Source: Lepturacanthus savala (Eukaryota > Chordata > Actinopteri > Scombriformes > Trichiuridae). Taken from it: DNA of 64,000 bases. Below are positions 1 through 12,531 of the stretch, piece by piece. The notes beneath the pieces are model-generated. The model was not told the DNA's origin and searched no databases. It was given only the letters and a program-made list of their open reading frames with translations. Numbering within the stretch: the first letter of the stretch is position 1; every line of letters starts with the position of its first letter. The DNA lies in the NCBI GenBank assembly GCA_030544235.1, contig CM060484.1:5240031-5304030 (forward strand), given 5' to 3'. Position numbers and translations under genes: made by a program.

Positions 1-3000
1 CTTTGAAAGTGGCTGGCATATGTCTGTGTTACTTCCAGCTGTCCTGACCTAGAGCAAACTAATTACATCATGTTTGTGTACTGCTAATTGGTGTCCTAAT
101 TAAAACACATAGAGGCATAATGAGGTGGATGGAACAACACTGGACTTGTAACCTGTGTTGTTGAAAGTCTTCACTAAGAATACATGCAGAGCAAGGAAAC
201 AGCACTGACAATGATGCACCATTCAATTATGGAAATTAGTGTTGTGTTCTTTTTATATATATGCGTGAGATAATAGTGAAACACAGGAATCATGTGCTTA
301 GTTGTGTGTGTTGCTTTTTTTAGATGGACATTTTCAGATATTTCTGTTTCACTGAGACATATGTGGGTTTGTTTAAGAGAAGCAGGTGCAGTTTAAAAGA
401 TTTTCACTGCTATTAAATCCCCACAAACTGTGAAATTAGTCTCTTGCTGCAAGATGACACCGACACACTGTGACGTTTACAGCTCTTATAGTCTTATATG
501 TACACACAAAACTCTCACAAGACATTCCAGACTTCATTAGATAGGACTGATGATGCATTTTGGTATTTTATTCTGACATTGAACAAATGGTGACTCTACA
601 TTCAACACTGCCATAGCACTACACAAATATTCTAGAAACCTTAAGAAATTCCATGTTTTAAGTATATATGTATGCCTGCTGTGCTGCTAAGTGCTCCCGT
701 TATAATGTATGGAAACCAATGGTTATATATTGTAAGCCTAGTTCTGTGAACAAAGACAGGGCCATGATGCTAATGACTTATTTTCATACATTAGTGGATG
801 CACTATCACAATTACACAGTCATAATTTCTGAAATTGCACCTGCGTTTCTTGATATTTTCTTATTGCACAGAGACATTTCAGTGGATTTTGTTGGCAAAA
901 AGGTTGATGCACAGACTTCCAAAGGTCATATAAACACTATTTGGGTTTTCCATCTTTCTAATATTATCTGGTGCATGATTGAGATGCATCTCCAAAATAA
1001 TTTAAACGCCATCAAGGAAGAGGGTGCTCTCTTTTTAGATTAGCAGGCATTCTCACCAATGATATCACCTACAAATCTAGGATGTATGAGTCCCTTCCCT
1101 TAATATTGATTAAATCCTTGTAGCCATCAAGTATCACTCAAGCGTTCCATGTTGTCTGCACCACTAATGGGAACAGTTCTTGAAGCACTAGGCCAGTCCC
1201 TATCTTGAGACAACAGCTTGAGAGGCTGGACACAGTGTGTGTCACGCCTTTCCCCCGTGGCAATGTGTGAGGGGACTGAACAGGATGGTGGCTGCATCGG
1301 CCAAGTCATCTCTGCTTATCAAGGGCAAATTATCTAGTCTGAAACCAGCAGGATCTCCGCCAGATTCTCATTTATTTTTCCAACAACTAGGAGCAGAGAC
1401 TAGGGTACAACACCTCTGTAAGTGGCACAGACCGGCTGTTGAATGGTTTTAACTTTCCTTTTTTTTTTATGTCCATGCAGAATGAGTATACATGTCCACG
1501 CCCCCTACCTGGTGCCTGGCTGGGAGATGTGCCTACCATCCATTAACCCAGAAAGGAACTGCTTCAGATCGTGAAGCAAACCACCATGAAACAAGGGGTG
1601 CAAGAGAGAAAGACATGTGCAGAGAAACCATCAAGATCCTACTCCCATAGTTCACATTGAAGGATACATTAAAAATGGTCCTCCATGCTAACACGAGCAC
1701 CTACGGACCAAGATAAAGAGGAGATAATACTGTCTTTTTCTTTTTCTTAAGATTTTATAATGTCTTTTAATTTTCAGGCCCATGCTCTTTGGTCATCAGC
1801 TTTCCTGCATTCCTCCTTGCTTCATCGCTACACAAATACTGACACCGAGGGTTGTGGAAATGCATAGCAGAACCATGGCACTCATGAGCACTAATGGATG
1901 GTTATAACCAGCATGGGAGATCACTGTTTAGACTACATCAGTTTATTGTCTCCATGAGGACACTGTGGCGTGGTTTTAAACACAAGAAAGAAGACTGTAA
2001 ATTGAAGAGTCTTTAAAAAAAATGTTTAGCCGAGCAATGAATGCACTGAACAAGGGGCTCTGACTGCTCTGCTAACAAAACTGTGTATAATTTAAAGTGG
2101 GTTCACATATTTTGATTCCATGAAACGTCATGTCATCATCATTCAAGACTTCTTTCGAGATCTTTTTAAAGAAAGACTAATCAAAGGCTAGGATGGTGTA
2201 AATGTGCCTCATTAGAGCAGAAAGATTACGAACGCATTCGCTGAGTTTCTCGCACCTCAGTGAAGACGGATCTGCTCCATCAGGTGGAAATCAAGTCAGC
2301 AGCTGGAAGATAATTTCAAGTTTGTGAAAAGTTGCCAGAACCAAGCAAACTATCCCCCAGCCAATGACTTTTGGTGACTTTTTTGTTCGTTTGTTTGCCT
2401 TAAAAGGTTTTTCTAAGTTGTTTCTTATTGCAATCAAACCTTGACTATCTAGTTTGATTTAAAGGACAGAAAAGGGCGATCAGAAGCAAAAGAGGAAGAA
2501 AAAAAAAAGAAGCTCCTATCAAGGATGAAATGTAATTTTCTGAAGTTATAATGTTGTTAATGTTGTACTTTATGAGTATGTGTTTTTGCCATTTATAGCA
2601 CCAAATACCAAAGAGCCAAATTGATCTTTTGTTTTTGTTTGGCTTTTGGCTCTATCAACCATGGGTTGTAACAGATCCCGGATTTGCTCTCTTCAAAAAA
2701 AAAACGAAAAAAGGAAAAAAAGAAAATCCATGAAAAATCAAAAGAAGCCTCAACTTCTCCAGCAGTGTTCTGTTACCGAATCAGCTTTTTGTGTGATGTG
2801 TCCGTCTTTGTGAACAAATGATTTTTGCAATGACAGTCTTCGTTAGGAGGATCTTGTCTGAAAGATAACTTTGAGCACTGTTCACATTTTACTACTTATG
2901 TTTAATACAATCTTCACTTTGCTTAAAAAACAACAAAAAAACAACAAAAAAAGGAAAAATCAGCCTGCCTCTCCCATTGGACAGACGTTTCTGTGCACAG

Positions 3001-3310
3001 TTCTGCGTGTGCTCGTGTTTTTTTTTTTTTGTTGAGTTATTAATTATATTTGAGGCACACTGAGTTGTGAGCTGTTTGTTTCGACCTTTGAGCAAAACTC
3101 TTTATACACTGGAAAATGGTAATTTTCTATTGTAAATTTATGCTCCCCCCCCCATGGATTTCTTGATATTTAGTAAGCAGCTGTATTCTCTGTTCACTTT
3201 CAACAGTATGTTTTATAATGAAAATAATGACTTTATTGGTGAGCAATATGAATTGGTCAAATTAAAATACCCATTAATCATTTTTTGTGTTCAAGCTCTA
3301 TGTGTGCAAG
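1..3310. other. Non-coding DNA, no gene recognised
   Basis: AT-rich sequence with several A/T homopolymer runs (around 2490-2520, 2695-2730, 3018-3030). The only open frames are under 75 codons, have no recognisable motif and overlap each other on both strands. No splice-bounded exon with a known protein signature was seen. It could be intergenic DNA, an intron, or the 3' UTR of a gene outside the window; the sequence does not decide. Confidence 0.5.
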
Positions 3311-3324
3311 TGTGTGTGTGTGAA

Positions 3325-3366
<42 letters not shown>
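3311..3366. repeat. Compound (GT)n/(AG)n microsatellite
   Basis: A short GT run (3311-3322) is followed by an uninterrupted AG run of about 38 bases (3329-3366). The repeat produces the Glu-Arg run of the overlapping 102-codon open frame, which is therefore an artefact. It directly abuts a segment duplicated at 10687-10742. Confidence 0.95.
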
Positions 3367-3370
<4 letters not shown>

Positions 3371-3418
3371 CTGTCCGCTGTAATTTAATAAGCTCGTACC
3401 TTGCTCCATGTTTTCATT
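3363..3418 (+). repeat. Dispersed repeat piece flanking a microsatellite (copy 1)
   Basis: These ~56 bases follow the AG microsatellite and are about 85% identical by eye to 10687-10742, which follows a (GT)n microsatellite. Both contain CTGTCC, then TGTAATTTAATAAGCT, then TGCTCCATGTT. Similarity ends sharply after 3418 and 10742. This suggests a repeat family whose body is joined to a simple repeat. I cannot name the family. Confidence 0.6.
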
Positions 3419-4145
3419 CACACCCCTTGAAATCTGTTCTATTCCCCACAGATCTGTGGTGACGAGGCTGTCACATCAACATTAGCCTCATTAATTTAGA
3501 GAGCAGAAAATTGATCTCTGTTCGACCGTTCTGTTCACGGTGACGCTCACTGCAGGCCCCACCAGCCCTCTAATTACGCTTCTTGTGTAATGTGTTGTAT
3601 ATCTCAAGAGGGGGGCCTGTGTAGTGAATTTTCTCCACGTTCACTGCACTTGGAACATGTCAAGCTGTCAGCTCAGAGGTCCAGATGGCCAATCTGCCCG
3701 GCGCTTCCTGTGGTATTTTCACATACCCATAACCCTAGTATTACTATATTTCTCCCTTCACTTGTCCTCAGTGTCATGTGTCCACATCACACTCTCACTT
3801 CCAGTCTCTTCTCTTCCCTTGACGTTTTTGAGTTGATTCTCCTTATCTCTAGTGCGGACATTTTTCCTCTTATCCCTTGTATTATCTAGCCATGCAGATA
3901 GTTACCGATTTGCGCTCAGTTGCCAACAGGAGGTGAACAGAAATGTATTGTCAGGCAGCTGAAAAAAGATTTGTTTTCACCATGTCGTGCTTATGTGTCA
4001 GGGTTTTGAGAATTCCATCTATAAGATTTCTGCTGTTACCCCGATACAGTAGGGTGAATGGAATTTTATTTGTCTGTGCTCAAACAATTGAAAAAATAAC
4101 ATTTGATTGCAGTTAAAGTGCTGACAACATCTGTGGATTATCAAA
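3419..4145. other. Non-coding DNA
   Basis: Two overlapping open frames (99 and 70 codons, around 3590-3889) lack any recognisable domain and look like chance frames. No RNA gene or repeat was recognised. Confidence 0.5.
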
Positions 4146-4147
4146 TA

Positions 4148-4677
4148 CAGCTCTGGAAAAAAGTAAGAAACCGCTGCAAAATTATCAGTTTTTCTGATTT
4201 TACTACTTATGTGTTTGGGCAAAAGGAACATTTTTGTTTGAATCTGTAAACTACTGACAACATATTCCCCTAATTCCAAATAAAAATATTATCATTTAGT
4301 GCATTTGTTTGCAGAAAATGAGAAATGGTCAAAACAACAAATAAGATGCAATGTTTTCAGACATGAAACAATGCAGTGGTCCCTTATTCTTTTCTCTTGT
4401 TTTTCTTTACCAATGTTTACACATAAGAAGTGTTCAGAAATGAATAGAAATGAATGAAAGTGCAATAACCCTTATTTGTAATCCCAGCTTCTTGGCATGC
4501 TCTTCACAAGTCTTTACCATTGTTCTTGGATGACTTTATTCTATTCTTAGTATCTCTTTAACTAGAATGAGATGTTCATGTGTTGCTGGAATGGAATGGC
4601 TGGAATACATGTGGAGATGCTGATTTCAGAATAAAAAAATGCAGTGGTCTTTCTTTTCTTTTTTTTTTCCAGAGCTG
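4148..4677 (+). mobile_element. Non-autonomous Tc1/mariner-type element (MITE), copy 1
   Basis: The element begins CAGCTCTGGAAAAAA and ends TTCCAGAGCTG, so it has inverted termini. It is flanked by TA at 4146-4147 and 4678-4679, the target duplication of the Tc1/mariner superfamily. At 530 bp it is far too short for a transposase gene. Its interior matches the reverse complement of 8911-9605, including the stretch GGAATGGCTGGAATACATG near 4590. The copies therefore share one internally deleted ancestor. The 86-codon minus-strand frame across its left end is terminal-repeat sequence, not a gene. Confidence 0.85.
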
Positions 4678-4679
4678 TA

Positions 4680-5692
4680 TAAGCGGGACATTGTTTCGCA
4701 AAATGCACTTCACTGTACAATTAGTATTTTAGTTCCAGAAACCTTAGACATGGACTTAATGATAATGATGATTAATCAAGTAGTCTTTATTCAAAGTGGG
4801 TAGTGGGATCGTAAATTGATCATTGAGCCTTTTTTTGTTTGAAATTGAAATTGTGAGGGGGAATTTTCACCCCATAATAAAAAAAAAGAAAATAGTTGGT
4901 AGTTGCTTGCTTGTACTGTTACATCAGAAAGTTTTTGTTAAATATCTTGTCTTATTTTTTTTCTGTCACGCTTATTGTACGTCTCTGTGCTTGGTATAAT
5001 CCACTGTAGTGCTGCATTCCTCCCGTTCCTTTTTTGTGTATGTGTCTTATCCGCTGCTGTTCTCTATGATCTCCGTAACGCAGCCTGCGTCTCTGGCTCT
5101 GCATGTGCAGTGGCAGCACAGACAGGGCTGTATGCCTGAGAGCAGACACCATACATTATTCATGTGGCTCGGGCTCCCTGCTGTCCCGAGTCCAAACAGT
5201 TGGCAGTCTAAACCACTTCCACAGAAATGCCCCAGGAAAAAGATGTTAAACTACGAACGAAATACACTGATGTAAGATTTATCAACACCTGATGCTGTAA
5301 ACAATGTAACTTTCAGACGTGGCCTCTATCTGCTATCTCAGATGGACTGATATGGTCCTATTTTAAAGAGTCTGAAGCAAAAAACATACACCGGCCAAAC
5401 CGATGGGTTACTATAAAGACACTTGACAAAGAAGATAACCTTAAACACCATTGTATATGAGAGATGGTCTGATACGAACATTTTGTACATGAAACTGGTA
5501 CTAAACTGAGGCATTTTGTGAAAATATCGATGTGTCCTAAGGAAAATCTCAGACAGACAACGTCGGAGTAAGAAAAGCGAACATAAGCAATTCTTTTGAG
5601 CCTTGATGTATATTGATTCATCCGTTGGAAGATTTTTCTGAATGGCAAAGGCCCGAACAAAAATAGCAAAATAACCCTTTGATTCCTATGTT
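4680..5692. other. Non-coding DNA
   Basis: No gene recognised. The part at 5000-5230 is somewhat richer in GC than its surroundings and has overlapping open frames on both strands (66 and 88 codons), without a known motif or convincing splice sites. Confidence 0.45.
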
Positions 5693-5736
5693 CCCCTCCT
5701 CCTCCTCCTCCTCCTCCTCCTCCTCCTCCTCCTCCT
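5693..5736. repeat. (CCT)n microsatellite
   Basis: About 14 uninterrupted CCT/TCC units. On the minus strand the repeat reads as the polyglycine run at the start of a 130-codon open frame (5750-5358). The remainder of that frame has no recognised motif, so it is not called as a gene. Confidence 0.95.
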
Positions 5737-7419
5737 GGTCTTCGCTTCAAGTGAATGCGCCACTAATAACTTTCCCTAACCTCACAAAGGCTGACTCACC
5801 AATGAATCATTCTTTTTATGTAAGGCATGTTAATTTGATATGACACTCAAATCGGAAGTTTCGTTTTGAAGCCATATTTTTTTTTTCTTGCTCACTCCTG
5901 ACTTATCACGCTTGGTCAGAACCTCTTTACTGTCATTTTTACAACCTTGCATAGCAGTCTGATACCAAAACTAGAAAATCCCACAGCATCTGAAATAGTA
6001 TAGGCTTTGAGAGTCGAGCCAAATGTGCTGTGCTGCATTAAAAGTTGACGCACAAGCCACAGCGAGGTATAATTACAGCAGATCAGAGTATTCTATTCCC
6101 GCATTATTTCTCTTCTCTGGCAACTACGCATTCTCCAGCCACATGGGGAGAAGGCTGTATCTAGCCTAGGCCTTCAATGGAGTGACAATAGAAAATAATA
6201 AATGATATAAAAATAGTTCGTTTTAGGCTACACTGAGGCAAACATACAGGGGATAATAGAGGTATAGGCTATTATTTCTCTGTTGTTAATCCCAATGATG
6301 GAAGAGATGATGCATGCTGGAAAATGTTTTTTTTTTTCAGAGGCTGGCTGAAATTGCTAAATATGTAAAATGTACTATGAATGTTCGATTAATCAGCTGA
6401 TCACTTGTTACATTATACAACTAAAATCCACTCCGGCGTAAATGGCTCAATATTAAAGAAATATATTTTTGTCCCGGATTTGTGGAAATTTGTGGTCCCA
6501 GCAGGGATATTCATTAGCAATTCTGTTGGCCAATCATGCCCTTCTAATTGCAAGATTAAAGCTATTCTTTCAAATAAAACAAATTAACTGGCCCAAAACC
6601 ATGGTGATCTCTGTCTACCTACACTCAATTTTTATTTCATTGGAAAACTGTAACCTTATGTTTTTTGTAAATAAAGTTTTTTGTTCTAAATCAGTAACAT
6701 TAGTGGTTCTTTTTATTTAATTTTTTATGTCATTGTCTGCAAATGACGACAAGTTCCGTTGCCATATTCCACTCGGTAAGTAGACAAATGAATCCAATGG
6801 GTAACAGCGATAGAGAAAACCGTTACATCTATACTACGAAAATTACAAAGTCATGCCAAGAAGTTCATTACAGGGTTATTAAAATATGTGCTGCACTAAA
6901 TGTGCAGTAGGCTAGCTAGCTGCTGTTAGCCAATAGCTAGCACAGAATGATGAAGTGGTCCAGTACAGATAAAATTTGACATTTGAAGAAAAAGATACCT
7001 TTGAGAGACACATCTGTCCTTGCTGTAGTGTAGGAAAGTCTCTCAGTTACTAATGTCTAAGATGTTTCTCTGGCTTTCCTTTCTACTTGTCTTTTTTTGT
7101 GTCTGTCCGTCTTTAGCCTTTTTCGATAAGATAAAAAGTCTCATTATCTGTTGTAGGTTTAGGAACCTATTATGCTAAGTCGCTTCTTGTCTCATTATGA
7201 CAGAGCCAAAATTCCAAAGGTTTCTAGCAAAGCCTGTCCACCGAAAGTGAATTAAAATGAAAGTGTCTTCATTGGACAGCCGACGAGGGCAAGATGTGCT
7301 AAAAAAAAAAAGTATAATTTTGTGCATATAATTGATTCTGCCTGTATTGCAGATTGCATTTTGACATCTGTGTTAAGCCGGGTAGATGCAGTGCATTGTC
7401 TGCGATGTGCTCGCCAAGT
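5737..7419. other. Non-coding DNA with a possible conserved regulatory patch
   Basis: No gene recognised. Within it, 6480-6570 has clustered homeodomain-like cores (ATTAGC, CTAATTG) beside a CCAAT box (GGCCAATCAT), and 6030-6090 has a TAATTA core. Such clusters are common in vertebrate developmental enhancers, but this is only an impression from composition and motifs. An alignment of fish genomes would decide. Confidence 0.3.
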
Positions 7420-7759
7420 CAAATTTCAGAGGAGCAGAGGGCCACGGATCCGGAAAAGTCTATTCGTCCCATTGAGGAGCAGCGGTTCGCCCGTTTTATT
7501 GGCAAGGAGCAGGCGTTCGCCAGGTGAATAGACAGAAGAATGACAGAAGTGCACTTTAAAAACCCTGCTGTTTCAGTTTAAGGAGTGTGCCAGCTCACTT
7601 CCCCCCTGTGGCGTCTCCGGTATAGAGAACTGCTGCTACTGCTGCTGCTGCTGCAGCCCTCGCGAGGAGCAGCCTGACAGCTCCACAGAGGAGCAGCCAG
7701 AGGCCATCACCGAGGAGCAGCCAGCTACACTCACCCACCGGGTTGCCAGGTCTGTGTGA
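7420..7759 (+). other. GC-rich patch with repeated Glu-Glu-Gln coding potential
   Basis: Two open stretches each spell repeated EEQ. The first (7420-7524) reads EEQRATDPEKSIRPIEEQRF and ends at a CAG|GTGAAT donor-like site. The second (about 7619-7756) reads EEQPDSSTEEQPEAITEEQP and follows a pyrimidine/CTG run ending in CAG. They are in different frames, so they could only join by splicing. The base motif GAGGAGCAG or a close variant recurs six times in ~300 bases. I recognise no family. It may be one or two small exons, a processed fragment, or a degenerate GC-rich repeat. Confidence 0.3.
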
Positions 7760-8729
7760 CAAATCCCGCCAATAAAAACCAGCCCCAAAAAACAGATTTA
7801 AAAAAAATATCCCTCTGCCAAAGCATATACACTGCTTTTAGAGTCCAGCAGCAGTTCTGTCATTGCCAAAGGCATTGTAATATCTACAAAGTAACACCAT
7901 AAATGTTTAGTGTTACCGAAACAGTTCTTTCACCTCGGTCATAAAAAGTCTTTGTGAGATACAGCATACAATCATAAATAAAATGTGTGGTTTATATTTA
8001 CTGACATTTACTGTACAAACTAACCTGTTGCTTTGCCTTTTTCAGCTTTTTCTCCCCTTTTCCTTCTTCCTCACTGCTTGGGCAATGTAAATGTTGTAAA
8101 TGTAAATATTTTTACTTCATACGCATTCCTGTAGTTAGTGCAATACCTCACTTCACAAACAACTTATGTTGCCAGTTATTTTTCTAGTTGGGAATTTGTT
8201 TTTCCAATGCAGCCAATGCCACATGAATGCTGCAGAGGTATTTGTTTTGCAGTAAACTGTCCGTTTATGCAATTTATCCCATGCAGTTTGATGTCCTCCT
8301 GTGCAATTTCACCAACAAGCTCTCCCAGGTGATATCCACTAAAAAGGCTTGAATGCCAAGCATTGTGTGCTGCCATTTCAAACTCAACTACCTTGACAGA
8401 GTGATCAATTTCACTGTAGTTACACCACTATCAAACAATTTTTTCCATCAGTAATTGGAGAACAGAGTGATATTTCTATGTTTATAACATGTTTTTGCAT
8501 TTTGTTGTGATTTTGGAGATCACTGTTGAATCTCAGTTTTGAAAAAACGACCAAAAGCTTTGGCATCATCCCTAGTCGTGTCTGTTGTTTGATTCCACCA
8601 TCATTTACACATATATTGTTTTACACATACCTTGTTTTTGCTTCGCTTAATTACATAGCAGAGTTAATTTAGGTTTGAGATAAGGCAGGTGCCCCTGGGC
8701 AGCAGAAAGTATTACAACATGTTTGTATT
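7760..8729. other. Non-coding DNA
   Basis: No gene or repeat recognised. Open frames of 64-66 codons on opposite strands (8138-8376) overlap each other and have no motif. Confidence 0.45.
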
Positions 8730-8772
8730 TGTGTGTGTGTGCATGCGCATGTGCGTGCATGTGTGTGTGTGA
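8730..8772. repeat. Imperfect (GT)n / alternating purine-pyrimidine tract
   Basis: GT repeats interrupted by GCATGCGCATG. It produces the His/Ala repeat in a 62-codon minus-strand frame, which is therefore not a gene. Confidence 0.85.
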
Positions 8773-8910
8773 CACAAGGGACAGGTAGGCGCAGAGCAGT
8801 GAGTGCTGGGTTTGTCTTGACTGTGTGACACACACACTATGCTCTGTGATCTCGATAAATGCAGTATTTTAATTAAAATAAAAAAAAGATCTGTATTTAT
8901 TGGCTGTTTA

Positions 8911-9605
8911 CAGCTCTGGAAAAAAAATTTCTGAAATCAGCATCTCTACATGTATTCCAGCCATTCCATTCCAGTGTCTGTTGAAGTCCAACACATGAAC
9001 ACCTCATTCTGCTTAAAGAGGAACCAGGAGTGGAATAAAGTCACCCAAGAACAATGGTAAAGACTGTGGAGAGCATGACAAGATGCAAATATTGAACTCT
9101 TCTTAGGTGTAAACATCAGTAAATAAATAAATAAAAATAATTAGAAAAGAATAAGAAACCACTGCATTGTTTTAAAATGAATTTGATCTTGTTTCTATGC
9201 ATTGTTTGAGGTCTGAAAACATGTTTTTTTTTTCCTATTTTGTCCATTTACATTTATTTTTCTGCAAATCAGTGCTCTCAATAATAATATATAATAATAA
9301 TAATATATTTTATTTGGAATTTGGGAGAAACCTCAGTAGTTTATAGAGTCAAACAAAATCAGATCAAAATGTCATCCCTACCTCAGCCACACACATTATT
9401 ACTCTCTAAAATCATTGCATCTTTTGTGTTTTGACCATTTGTCATTTTCTGCAAATAAAAGCTCTAAACGATAATATTTTTATTTGGAATTTGGGGAAAT
9501 GTCTCTACACTCAAACAAAAATGTTCCTTTTGCCCAAACACATACAGTACCAAGTAGAAAAATCTGAATCATTTTGCAGTGGTATCTTTTTTTCTTCCAG
9601 AGCTG
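8911..9605 (-). mobile_element. Non-autonomous Tc1/mariner-type element (MITE), copy 2
   Basis: Starts CAGCTCTGGAAAAAAA and ends TTCTTCCAGAGCTG, with TA at 8909-8910 and 9606-9607. Much of the interior is the reverse complement of 4148-4677, so it is inserted in the opposite orientation. At 695 bp it is longer than copy 1 but still lacks a transposase frame. The 84-codon plus-strand frame over its right end is terminal-repeat sequence. Confidence 0.85.
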
Positions 9606-10060
9606 TATTATCCATGTTATTTGCATGCAAAACAGGTGTACCCGACCAGCGGACAAACGATGCAACCCGCAGCAGCATTTTATAAGAAGCAGCACGTCAA
9701 AAGAAGCCTAATCCCGCTGGAAAACAGCAGAACACCGCCGCCGTGACGATAACCGCAATACCGTCATCTTGATCTTGTTCCTTTCTCTCCCCACACTCCC
9801 TTCCACCTCTATCTCCTTCATCCTCTAACGCTGTAACATCTCTGCCGGCTCCACACTCCTCCTCCACCTCCACGCTCGCACGACAAACACCTCTCATTCA
9901 ACAACATCATCTACTACCCCCCACCCCCACCCCACCCGTCTCTCCATCTGTTCCTGCCACAGATCTACCACCTCCATAATCTCATCGTCCAGCTACAGCC
10001 TCTGTAATCACCCGTTCTTTAAGTGAGAAGGGCCCCGTGTGAAGGAGAAATGAAAGGGTA
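9606..10060 (+). promoter_or_regulatory. Possible promoter and untranslated first exon
   Basis: A TATA-like TTTATAAG (9678-9685) is followed by a C-rich, CpG-containing pyrimidine tract (9690-10000). An ATG at about 10050 is followed within a few bases by a strong donor-like GGGTAAGTT. A plus-strand frame across 9774-9971 is Ser/Pro/Thr-rich and open for ~65 codons but has no start. This resembles a first exon ending just after the start codon, but no convincing second exon was found. It may equally be low-complexity DNA. Confidence 0.25.
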
Positions 10061-10685
<625 letters not shown>

Positions 10686-10686
10686 C

Positions 10687-10742
10687 GAGCTCACTGTCCG
10701 GTGTAATTTAATAAGCTTGTACTCTGCTCCATGTTATCATTC
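10687..10742 (+). repeat. Dispersed repeat piece flanking a microsatellite (copy 2)
   Basis: Partner of 3363-3418: the same order of CTGTCC, TGTAATTTAATAAGCT and TGCTCCATGTT, again directly after a simple repeat. The simple repeats differ (GT here, AG there), so the body and not the microsatellite is the shared unit. Confidence 0.6.
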
Positions 10743-11174
10743 GGGGAAAGGTAGAATTGAAAGTGTTCTTGTTGCCTTGCTGTGTGTGGTAGAACTGGTT
10801 AATAATGCATTCATACACAGTTGTTCTATTTTCACTGTTAACCCCTTCATGGCCAGTGGTTTCACAGTAAAAATGCCAGTTGTTTTCCCCCTCTCAAATT
10901 CTCCTTACTGGACTAAAAAATGTATTTTAGGGGAAGTTTCACACAATCTTTGTGGGATCTTAACAAAAGTAGCACACAGGAAGTAACGTATTAGCTACGC
11001 TTCCTGTCTGAAGTCAGGGACCCCCTTGATAGTGCTTCACAAAATCGTGGGTGAAAGAAGTGTAGCGCCTGAGGTAGAAAGCTTAGTGTTGGAATTTATT
11101 CCAGCAGCGTCTTGCAGCGAGCAGGAGAGCAGTGACAGCAGTGATAATAAAATGCAGTGAGGAAGAGCAGGGGC
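10743..11174. other. Non-coding DNA
   Basis: No gene recognised. The end of the chance 143-codon frame that starts in the GT tract lies here. Confidence 0.4.

Positions 11175-11208
<34 letters not shown>
11175..11208. repeat. (GAT)n microsatellite
   Basis: Eleven uninterrupted GAT units. In one plus-strand frame they read as poly-Asp followed by an acidic EKSEENNDG stretch, and in the minus strand as poly-Ile. The surrounding 73- and 85-codon frames have no recognised domain. Acidic runs of this type occur at the N-termini of some fish transposases, but there is no further support here. Confidence 0.95.
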
Positions 11209-11210
<2 letters not shown>

Positions 11211-12405
11211 AAAAGTGAGGAGAACAATGATGGATGTCTGTGGAAGCAATATGCACTGACTCTCCTTATCCCTGCATGTGCAGAAGTGCCACAACTACTT
11301 GGAACTCACCTCAACACCTTTTCCAGGGCTTTTTTTATGCTGTGCAATTTTAAACCACAGGACAAACCCAGCATATAAGGGTCATCTGTGTGTTAAAGGT
11401 CAAGGTGTTGAGTTTATGCCAAAGTAAAACTATATATATATATAATGCCTAATAATCAGGTTTTAACACTGTTTAACTAGAGTTATTAGCATTCATTCAT
11501 AGTCACATTCTATATTCAATGTGCTCATAAAGATATTACAAGTATAATAGTTAAGTTTTATAAATCATAATATTTACTAACTTCTGGTCATGTACCACCT
11601 CCAAACTCACCATTGATCTTGAAAAGTTGACCTCAATCACTTCTTTATTCAATGATTTGTGACCCATTCAATTAATTCATATATTCATCTTCCACACAAA
11701 TTTGTATGTGCCACTGAAATCGTTAAATAGGGTTAAGTAGCGTAGTGCCACAAGCATCAATAAATGACAAAGAACTTTCTAAATTAATCATTTATTGATG
11801 TAATTATCCTATTGTTTCTTTTGGGTCAACAATGCAGCATCATCACAGTAATAAACGATCTCCACTCCCGTCTGTTCCGGGCAAATGTTCAACCCTGTCC
11901 AGTGAAGCACTCCGCTAGGATGGAGGAGCAAGCGGTGACATCAAAAGCTGACTCAGCATGGCCAGAAAAAATGTATTTAATATGGCATAGTCATAATGAC
12001 TATGCAAAATCAAGCAGAATGATGACCTTAATGAATATTTGTTGCTTGAAGTTTTTGAAAAGTATTTCTTATCTTGAGTTCTTTGGTTGATCAGTTTGCA
12101 AACACAAACAATTGATACCAAACAAACATCACTCTCCAACTTTAACTGAATCAATTAACAGTGGTGCTGTTCCAGTACTACTCCTACACAGGCCTCGTAG
12201 CATAGTATACGCACACGTGTAATCATTGCATCAGTATTAGGGAAACAAAAAGGTAAAGTGTGTTCCTATGTATAACAGAAAGTACTATTGTGTTAGTGGC
12301 TGAGGTCAGGATGACAGTAAGTGGTCATAGAAGCATGTATGCATACATTTATATGTTTGTGAAAGAGGCTGCAATATAGACTATATACATACACTATATA
12401 TATAT
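11209..12405. other. Non-coding DNA
   Basis: Short TA runs (about 11430-11443 and 12395-12406). Overlapping opposite-strand frames at 11812-12154 show no motif. No gene or RNA recognised. Confidence 0.45.
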
Positions 12406-12407
12406 AA

Positions 12408-12529
12408 ATGACAAATGGTCAAAATAACAAAAAAGATACAATGTATTCAGGCCTCAAACAAGGCAAAGAAATAAGATCAAATTCATTTTTAAAACAATGC
12501 AGTGATCTCTCTTTTTTTTCCCAGAGCTG
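12408..12529 (+). mobile_element. Truncated Tc1/mariner-type MITE, copy 3
   Basis: It carries the subterminal sequence GACAAATGGTCAAAATAAC and ends CCCAGAGCTG followed by TA (12530-12531), as in copies 1 and 2. The left end and most of the interior are missing. A TA-rich stretch replaces them at 12380-12406. Confidence 0.75.
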
Positions 12530-12531
12530 TA

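Noticed and set aside
5358..5750. 130-codon minus-strand frame starting with polyglycine
   Set aside because: The glycine run is the (CCT)n microsatellite; the rest has no recognisable domain.
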